Assembly (NCBI RefSeq): GCF_949987535.1
Contig: NC_080081.1
Span: 36,744,428 to 36,808,427 of the forward strand
Direction: 5' to 3'
Source: Balaenoptera acutorostrata
Lineage: Eukaryota; Chordata; Mammalia; Artiodactyla; Balaenopteridae
Length of the DNA: 64,000 nt
In this document: positions 57,611 through 64,000 of the stretch, piece after piece
Position numbering within the stretch: position 1 is the first letter of the stretch
How the letters are laid out: each line of letters begins with the position of its first letter
Made by a program: the position numbers and the translations under genes
The notes under the pieces: model-generated
Seen by the model: only the letters and a program-made list of their open reading frames with translations
Told to the model about the DNA's origin: nothing
Databases searched by the model: none

Positions 57611-58105
57611 TGTAGAGGAGCAGAATTTGCTACCCCCAAATATGTTTTTTTGGCATATTAATAATCTTAAATTGGTTATTTTCTAAAAAACAACAGACAT
57701 GGGAAAAACTGAAAATCAAGTAAGAATTATTCTTTTGTAAGAGACATTTGCATTTATAAGGGAAATCTCCATTTGTAAGTGTGTCTCTCTGGATGTACTG
57801 GGAAGAGGAGAGTGATCAAATCTCTAGAAACTCTTATCAGTGGAGAAAGCAATGACTTAAATCTGTATAACAACTTTATCCTGGTTTACTGTGTTTTCCT
57901 GGTAATTCCCAAATCTGATTCTCCCAACATCCCCTTTTGTCTTCAGCTGAAATGGTATTTAAGGTAAATTACTAAATTTTCCTGGGTCTTTCCCAGGTAT
58001 ACATATTATAAAATTTGTGTTTGTTTTTCTCCTATTAACCTGTCTCGTGCCAATTTAATTCTCAGACCAGCCAGAAGAACCTGGAAGAGTAAAAGAAAAT
58101 TTCTT
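57611..58105 (+). mobile_element. ERV LTR remnant, plus strand
   Basis: It begins TGTAGAGGAGCAGAATTTGC followed by TACCCCCAAATATG and a GGCATATTAATAATCTTAAA block. It ends with CTCCTATTAACCTGTCTCGT, GCCAATTTAATTCTCAGACC and AGCCAGAAGAACC. This 5'-to-3' layout is that of a known mammalian LTR type whose family name I do not recall. The polyadenylation signal is degenerate. Confidence 0.65.
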
Positions 58106-59279
58106 TCTCCCTGAGAATATAAAGCTGTAGAAAGCTAGGAATTTGAACAGACTGTTTCAATGATCTGGTATTCATTTCCTTCATCTTCTCTGTCTACAAA
58201 TAATTTGCCAACTTTAAGATTTCCTAGCTGGAGATTTATCTTCAAGAAATCTTTCTAGACCTTGCCTTTGGGACTTTACTCTCCAAGAAGCTTCTCAGAA
58301 TGCTCCAATATTTTAATTAAAAAAAAAATTTTGTTTTGAGAACTTGTAAATCTTTTTCATACAAGTAGGAGTTTATCAATACTTTCTTGAGGAATTTTTA
58401 TCATGAATAGTCATTATACTCATGGTCCTATATTTTAATTTTCTACTATTTAGATATTTTTTGTAAATATTTTCCCAATAGCTAAAATTAAACCTTTGTA
58501 ATTATGAGGGTATAGTTAATATAGAGTATAGAATATACAATATAAATCTGAAAGCAGCTTCATAGAACACTAAAGACCCTAATTTTACAGTTGTTTTTTT
58601 TTTTTGCACAGAGAGTTAAGAAGCAATTCATCTGGAAAGCTGGAATAAGATTAAGTTAACAGTAATTTAATTTTTTAAAAAGTGAAACACCTCCCTCATA
58701 TTTTAAAAAGATCCTTTGCCTAATATGCACAAATCAGCAGTCCATTTGGAACATAACATATTGGTTAAACTGTTTAGAATTCAAGTCTTCCTGTCTTGTG
58801 TAGGCGTTGTTATTTGTGTATCCCTTGTTCACTATCTATGGGTCTGATATACGCTTGCCTATAGAGTTTAAAAGCAATTTTGAAACCTGATAGAGTTATT
58901 TTATTTTACTTATATAGTTTTTTTCTGTAATGATATTCTCATAATCCACTAATGCTCATACGTCTTAAAAATGTGTTATTTGCTTTCCGTTTAGAAACTA
59001 AATTAGAGTAGTAAAAAGTACCCATGGTATCTGTCTCTCTTATTTTAGGTGCTGCCTCTAGCTTTCATGTGACACAGATTCCAAAGCAAGAATAGAGGTA
59101 GACAACAATTATTAATTTTTATTCTCCCCTTCTTGCTCAGAAGGTAGTAACCTAAATGCTATATTAAATTTGGAGAAAATAATATTACCTCTGTGACCCA
59201 TATTCTTCCTCTAATCTCCTGAAGTAGGCTTAGTGCCCAATGAACTAGTGAACACAACCATGTGAAAGCAGCCATGGAG
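58106..59279. other. AT-rich non-coding DNA, nothing recognised
   Basis: No gene or repeat family. A T run lies near 58595-58606. Confidence 0.45.
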
Positions 59280-59700
59280 CACACATCATGAACATGTTAT
59301 CAAATCAGATCCTACTGCTTGTGGCTTACAAAATCAATACTCACAACTGTTGGTAGAAAGGAACAGTGCCTTTAATCAGAATGCTGGCAATCTGGGGAAA
59401 TAGTGGACTCAGCATCCCCAAAAACCACCTCTGAAGATTCTGCCTGGACATGAAAGCTTTTAAAGGGAAACAGGGAAGTAATCTCAATTAATCACTGAGA
59501 TAGAGGGTCAGAGTCATTCACATCCCCCACTGTGTGCAGGCTTGTGGACTCCTCATGATCTTTCTTTAAATGCTATCTTGTTCACACAGCTTGATTGCAA
59601 GATTACTTGAGGGGAAGCTAAGAAAGAGATCTGCTCATCAATTAATTACTTATTCTTCATCTATACTTCTTCAATCTATGGGAAAAAAACAACATGCTAG
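59280..59700 (-). mobile_element. Probable LTR of the adjacent ERV-L-like element, minus strand
   Basis: On the minus strand the order is TGTGTGAACAAGATAGC, GACCCTCTATCTCAGTG, CCCTTTAAAAGCTTTCATGT (TATA-like), then GATTAAAGGCACTGTTCC (polyadenylation-like) and GAGTATTGATTTTG. It lies downstream of the minus-strand pol relic, where a 3' LTR is expected. Borders are not defined. Confidence 0.45.
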
Positions 59701-60404
59701 GCAAAGTATTGTGTGATCAAAAGATTTGAAAGTGTCCTAAGGATGGAGATGAGTAGAACATGTGGGTACCTGGTTTAAGGTCAGTGACAAGACCAAAGGG
59801 TTCCGCCTACAAAGGGTTCTTTCCTACAAAGAGCTTTTTCCTGCCAAAAGCTGCTTACAAACATTGCAATGAAGGGTGGAAACAGGAGTCATCCCATTCT
59901 TTTCCAAACCCAGATTCTGGCTTGTGAAGTCAAGTGTTTGGAAGATGTAATTAACTTTCTGGTGCATGCAATTCATAAAGAGTGTCATATGGAGGGAAGT
60001 TTACAACCAAATTCTAAAGTATAGTCCATAGTTAAGAGCTCTGTGAGGTGTTACTGGGTGATATGAACGGGAAAAATGTATTTCAGGAACAAATAATTTT
60101 GGGAAATTGTGAGTTAAACAGTTAAACAGTTTCTTGATTAAGAATCATTCCCCCGCTTCCAGCCCTGGTAGTTGCAGCCCTGATCCTACGGCCACATTAT
60201 CAAGTAGGGGGAAAAAACGCTGAGGTGATGTGTGGAAGAAAGAGCACCACCATCCTTCCCTACCACTCTTCCCCACATCTACCAGAAAAACAGAGAAATC
60301 TATCCCGTGGGGACATCACTTCACCCCACTCATGTTCATGTTGAATGTGAGCACATATTTGTGAAGGCACATAAGCCAGCCCTTCATGTTCTAATCTCCC
60401 CTTT
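59701..60404. other. Probable 3' internal region of the ERV-L-like element
   Basis: It lies between the integrase remnant and the probable LTR. No domain is readable. No envelope gene was recognised, which fits ERV-L elements, but the stretch is too worn to be sure. Confidence 0.35.
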
Positions 60405-60655
60405 TTAGACAACCAATGTTTTCATTGTCCATTCTAATTTTCTCTTAAAACTATTACTCTGAGAAGGATATCTCTCTTTCCATTGTAGGACATTAGGGGC
60501 TGTAAAGTGTGTTCCTTGATCTGAAGAAATGGCTGTGAGCCATTCAAATTGGTGCAATATCTTCTCTTCCAGTTCTTCCATAACACTGTATTTGTATCTA
60601 CCACTGGGTAAGCAAAGCCCAGTCCAGAGTCGGTGTCTATTCTTGTCAAAACCCA

Positions 60656-60877
60656 CTAATGAACTTATGTACAAAACAGAAATAGACTCACAGACATAGA
60701 AAGCAAATTTACAGTTACCAAAAGGGAAGGGGGTGGGATAAATTAGGAGATTGGGATTAACAGATATACACTACTATATATAAAATAGATAAACAACAAG
60801 GTTCTACTATGTAGCACAGGGAAATATATTCAATACCTTGTAATAACCTGTAAGGAAAAGAATCTATAAAATAACAT

Positions 60878-60914
<37 letters not shown>

Positions 60915-60995
60915 ACTGAATCACTTTACTGTACACCTGAAACTAACATAACATTGTAAATCAACTATACTTCAATTTTTAAAAAATGAAAAAAA
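60656..60995 (+). mobile_element. L1 3' end inserted in the ERV integrase, plus strand
   Basis: AAACAGAAATAGACTCACAG, GGATAAATTAGGAGATTGGG, TAGCACAGGGAAATATATTC, CCTGAAACTAACATAACATT and a final AAAAAATGAAAAAAA form a 5'-truncated L1 3' UTR. The 9-bp target duplication CAAAACCCA is at 60647-60655 and 60996-61004. An internal TG microsatellite is at 60880-60912. Confidence 0.9.
60880..60912. repeat. (TG)n microsatellite within the L1 3' UTR
   Basis: About 16 TG units, located where the L1 3' UTR of related copies has a short TATATG-like stretch. Confidence 0.95.
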
Positions 60996-62188
60996 CAAAA
61001 CCCATTGGCCGCCCCCAAGCATTAGTCTCACTTGCCAGCTGTGATCAAGGCTTTCCCATCAGGGAATCTGCCACATAGTCATTTACAGTCTTTGTCTCTC
61101 TTGTTAGACAGAACAGTCATTGGCATTTTGTGCATCAGAGAGTACAAGAGGGCTATGTTTAGATTCAGCCCACCTCTGCATCACTGCAGTACCATCATAT
61201 CCACTCATTTCATGAACACCTTAAATGAGCACACAGAAATATCTGCTTGTAGATTCTAATCACCTTCTGAACCTGAAAGGGTTTCTTCTGATGAATATCA
61301 ACCTGTTCTACTTTAATGCAACCCTCAGATTCCCATAGTCATTTCCATAGGGCTGTGCCCCATATGGACATCTCTTTAGTAGGCTACGTTTCCATTGCCC
61401 TCCTGCCTGAACATTTGACCAGGGCAATGGCCACCACCCATAAGTCAGTAAAAACTGAAACATAGGAGATTTTTACCACTGTTCATTTCTTCCATAACTG
61501 CTAAGAAAGTAACATGTGATTCAGCCCACTGAGCTGATTTGTTTTTACCTTCTTCAGTCAGAGTGGTGGCCTCCCAAATAGGATATTGTCCATTCATCTT
61601 GGAACTGCCATACAAAAACCAAGCAGCTTTTTTTGGTCAGTAAAGAGTTGTTTATAGGGCACTGCTCATGTGACAATAAAAACTGTTCCTCACAGAGTTC
61701 CAGAGTCAGTCTTAGGGGAAAAAATCTCCCTTCTTGTAAGTACCTCTTCATGGCATTCTCCAGGCAGCATGATCCTGTATAAACCTTTTGCATTTTATTA
61801 TGAAACTCTTCTGGGCACTGCCATCCCCATTAGAGTGTTTCTCTGGCATCATCCTAGACATTGTAACTGTTTCATATTTTAAGATCATTTTATGTCCTTC
61901 AGTCATAGGGGTATCTTCAATTAAGAATATCCAACAGCAAGGTAGGAAATGCCCCTCAAATGGAAATTTCCTAGTCCAAAGTCCCAGTAGTCGTTGCTGG
62001 GAAGTGATCACAGGTTTTTGCCATAACCTGCAGTCTGTGCTCCACATAGGTCTATCACACAAAGAATTTGTTCTTTCCCCCACTCCAGCTTCTATTTTAT
62101 ACTGTGTGGGTTCAGGGAATCTTGCTGGTTTCAGTTTAGCATGTTCAATTAACATTGCTTGAAGGACAGATTTACATGCCTTCTGTTT

Positions 62189-62390
62189 ACAGTATAGTCA
62201 GCCTTCCTTACCTTTGGTTTTCACATCTGCAGATTCAACCAACTTCAGATCAAAAATATTAAAGAAAAAAAAATTTCAGGAAGTTCCAAAAAACAAAACT
62301 TGAATTTGTCACACTGGCAACTATTACACAGCATTTACATTGTACTAGGTATCATAAATAATCTAGAGATGATTTAAAGTGTATGGGAGG
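62189..62390. mobile_element. MER2/Tigger-like DNA transposon, truncated
   Basis: CAGTATAGTCAGCCTTCCTT, ACTTGAATTTGTCACACTGG, ACACAGCATTTACATTGTAC, TAATCTAGAGATGATTTAAA and GTGTATGGGAGGAT line up with the copies at 53.04 and 57.25 kb but stop abruptly at an L1 5' fragment; the second half is missing. Confidence 0.8.
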
Positions 62391-62735
62391 ATAGAGACCA
62401 GCCTCACGCACCAGCAGACAGACACCAGAAGCAAGAAAATTATAATCCCACAGCCTGTGGAACTGAGTCTGCAGGCACAGATTGGGACCTACCCTGGGGC
62501 CAGCTAGCTGGTCCCTGGACCTTGGGTGATAAAAGGGGAGTGCACTGCTGGGACACATAGGACATCCCCTACAGAAGGCCACTTATCCAAGGTAGAGAAA
62601 CATAAGTAACCTTCCACATACATAAAAATACAAATAGATATTTAGACAAAATGAGATGGCAGAGGAATATGTTCCAGATGAAGGAACATAATAAAACCCC
62701 ATAAGAACAACTAAGTGAAGTAGAGATAGGCCAGA
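62391..62735 (+). mobile_element. L1 5' UTR end and ORF1 start, plus strand
   Basis: ACCAGCAGACAGACACCAGA, AGCAAGAAAATTATAATCCC and ACAGCCTGTGGAACTGAG match the L1 5' UTR just upstream of ORF1, as seen reversed at about 32080-32130 and 10815-10853. ORF1 starts at about 62650 (MRWQRNMFQMKEHNKTP, then a stop), comparable with the ORF1 start of the 10.8 kb copy. It ends after about 30 codons. An L1 fragment without its 3' end is unusual for a simple insertion and points to later deletion or recombination. Confidence 0.75.
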
Positions 62736-62960
62736 CAGATCCTGCTCCTGATTTCAAGGAGTTTATATGCTAGACGGATAGAGAAGACACTAAGTGGCTT
62801 GTTTACATAATTATATATTTGATTATAATTTTAGTAAGGGCCAAGGGTAGAAATACAGGAAGATAAAAGGATATGACACAAGGGTCCCAGACTTGACTCC
62901 AAGGACCAACCAAGAAGGGCTTTCTTAATCAATGGTAGAGTATCAAATTTCCCCTCCTTC
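62736..62960 (-). mobile_element. L2 relic, minus strand
   Basis: CAGATCCTGCTCCTGATTTC, AAGGAGTTTATATGCTAGAC and later AGAAGGGCTTTCTTAATC follow the reverse-complement L2 order. Confidence 0.55.
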
Positions 62961-63429
62961 CAATTATCTTCTAAAACGTTAGAGATTAGTCATGATTCCA
63001 GGAAAGGTTTGAAGTGTTTGAAACCCAATGACTATAATTGAATTCCTGTCATTTTGGCAGAATGAGGCATAAAAATAGATATCATTTTGGCTTATTAGAA
63101 AATAAAGTTACATTTCTTACATACAAGAGGTTTTGGACTCTGATTTATACCTACTATACTTGCATACACTAAGGTGTTGAAAATGATTATGTCAGATACA
63201 TTTATTTCCTTTGTAGAAATATGTGTGCTTTTACAGGGAATTAGCCATCTGAAAACAACTGAAGAAACTGCTTGAAAACTCTTTGGCTTTTGTTTCTGCA
63301 AAACACAGGTCACAATCTTTTGTAAAGTCATTAAAAATACTTCTCATAATTTTTCCACAAACCTGTCTTTCCCTACTTTCCTAGGGCTATCCATCATTCC
63401 TCTTGACACCCTTGGTGTTTTCAACTTGC
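62961..63429. other. AT-rich spacer, nothing recognised
   Basis: The 78-codon minus-strand frame at 63331-63095 has no recognisable domain. Confidence 0.45.
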
Positions 63430-63720
63430 CAAGTTTCTTTTCCATATGAAACCTATTTTCATAGTTTCATTTCTCCATTCATGTGTTTTAGTCAACTTGA
63501 ATTGCTTTGTTTGCTTTCTCTTACTTGTATGTTCATTATAAATTTCAAGGCTAAATATGATCTTTGTGAGGCTTTTCCCATCCAACCCATCTCAGATAAA
63601 TGCTATCAATTTCCCACTTTACTGTTATAATGTAGCACATTTTCCTATCACTAATTTAGTATTCTGAAGTATTTGGAGACAACAAACATACACTTTAGTT
63701 GTCTTCATTAACAACATTGA
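63430..63720 (+). mobile_element. Possible L2 relic, plus strand
   Basis: GATCTTTGTGAGGCTTTTCC, CATCTCAGATAAATGCTATC and TGTAGCACATTTTCCTATCA loosely follow the L2 3' order. Weak. Confidence 0.4.
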
Positions 63721-63884
63721 TTATACAATTGTTCAAATTTCTACTTGACTCTTCTTTTATCTAGATATAACTATTATGAAACTAATTTAACTTGAAACAG
63801 TATAATGCTTCATACAACTAAAGTGTGGTCTCAAAGATATAATTATTTCAATTACATTTGCAATTTTAGAAAACCATCTACTTG

Positions 63885-64000
63885 GAGCGGTTATAAGCAG
63901 CAATTTTTAGTGGTTAAGAGACCAGGCTCTAAACCAGACTATCTCACCTTGACTTTTGGTTCTGCCACTCACTACCTGTATGACCATGAGCAAATGATTA
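63885..64000 (+). mobile_element. MIR SINE, cut by the window end
   Basis: TTTTTAGTGGTTAAGAGACC, AGGCTCTAAACCAGACTATC, TTCTGCCACTCACTACCTGT and ATGACCATGAGCAAATGATT match the MIR head and core in order. The rest lies beyond base 64000. Confidence 0.88.

Larger units (their letters stand above)
60405..62160 (-). pseudogene. ERV-L-like pol relic (RT end, RNase H, integrase), interrupted by an L1
   Basis: On the minus strand three parts occur in pol order. An RT-connection-like piece is at about 62155-61750 (MTEGHKMILKYE, then SFIIKCKRFIQDHA). An RNase H piece is at about 61625-61380, with WFLYGSSKMNGQ where a catalytic Asp-Gly-Ser is expected, so the aspartate is replaced by tyrosine; SAQWAES follows with the glutamate kept. 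An integrase core piece is at about 60650-60405, with DTDSGLGFAYP and SSDQGTHFTA (60503-60530), two of the catalytic aspartates. Frameshifts and stops separate them, and an L1 3' end at 60656-60995 splits the integrase. In a live element these enzymes copy and integrate the provirus; here all are dead. The class assignment (III, ERV-L-like) is inferred from motif style. Confidence 0.75.

Noticed and set aside
1..64000. A prokaryotic operon, defence island or other novel gene system
   Set aside because: SINEs, L1s, L2/MIR relics, MaLR LTRs and DNA transposon fossils in AT-rich DNA identify mammalian non-coding sequence; no tightly packed gene order or ribosome-binding-site pattern exists. I found no undescribed system.

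Overview
The window looks like an ordinary, AT-rich, gene-free stretch of a mammalian genome, probably from a cetacean (whale or dolphin) or a close relative. The main evidence is two long tRNA-derived SINEs at about 2.58 kb and 26.05 kb. Both start with the GGGCTTCCCTGGTGGCGCAG head and carry the long CHR-type body that I associate with cetaceans and hippos rather than the shorter ruminant Bov-tA form. A shorter CHR-1-like SINE lies at 32.4 kb, and several L1 3' ends are of a cetartiodactyl type. No protein-coding host gene, exon chain, rRNA or tRNA gene could be supported. Every recognisable protein similarity comes from a transposable element. The window could be intergenic or lie inside a very large intron.

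Layout: 1-5.5 kb holds AT-rich unique sequence, one CHR SINE and an old LTR. From 5.53 to 11.0 kb an MLT1 (ERVL-MaLR) LTR is split by a 5.1 kb minus-strand L1 carrying broken ORF1 and ORF2. From 11 to 26 kb there is mostly unique AT-rich DNA with an old LTR, an AT/GT-rich microsatellite field (13.6-14.0 kb), an L1 3' end, old MIR and L2 remnants, an ancient L1 ORF2 fragment, a probable ERV LTR (20.5-21.2 kb) and a long L2 relic (23.5-24.4 kb). From 26.0 to 35.7 kb is a dense nest: a CHR SINE, a second MLT1 LTR, and an apparently full-length minus-strand L1 (about 27.3-34.24 kb). That L1 contains its own CHR SINE with a very long A-rich tail. It abuts an older L1 fragment showing a classic 5' inversion. 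From 36 to 49 kb there are scattered L1 3' ends, L1M fragments, L2 relics and microsatellites in AT-rich DNA. From 50 to 64 kb the region is rich in retroviral remnants: MLT1-type LTRs, a dUTPase-like ERV-L segment (51.5 kb), a well-preserved ERV1-type solo LTR (55.8-56.2 kb), another LTR (57.6-58.1 kb), and a minus-strand ERV-L-like pol relic with RT-tail, RNase H and integrase pieces (60.4-62.2 kb). It also has three MER2/Tigger-like DNA transposon copies and ends in a MIR cut by the window edge.

Nothing here forms a cooperating gene system, and I found no undescribed system. The informative content is the layering of insertions (which repeat interrupts which), some mechanistic scars (twin-priming inversion, an internal RT deletion, palindromes, local duplications) and the state of the retroelement enzymes, all of which appear inactive. 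Repeat family names come from recognition of consensus-like sequence, not from a database search.
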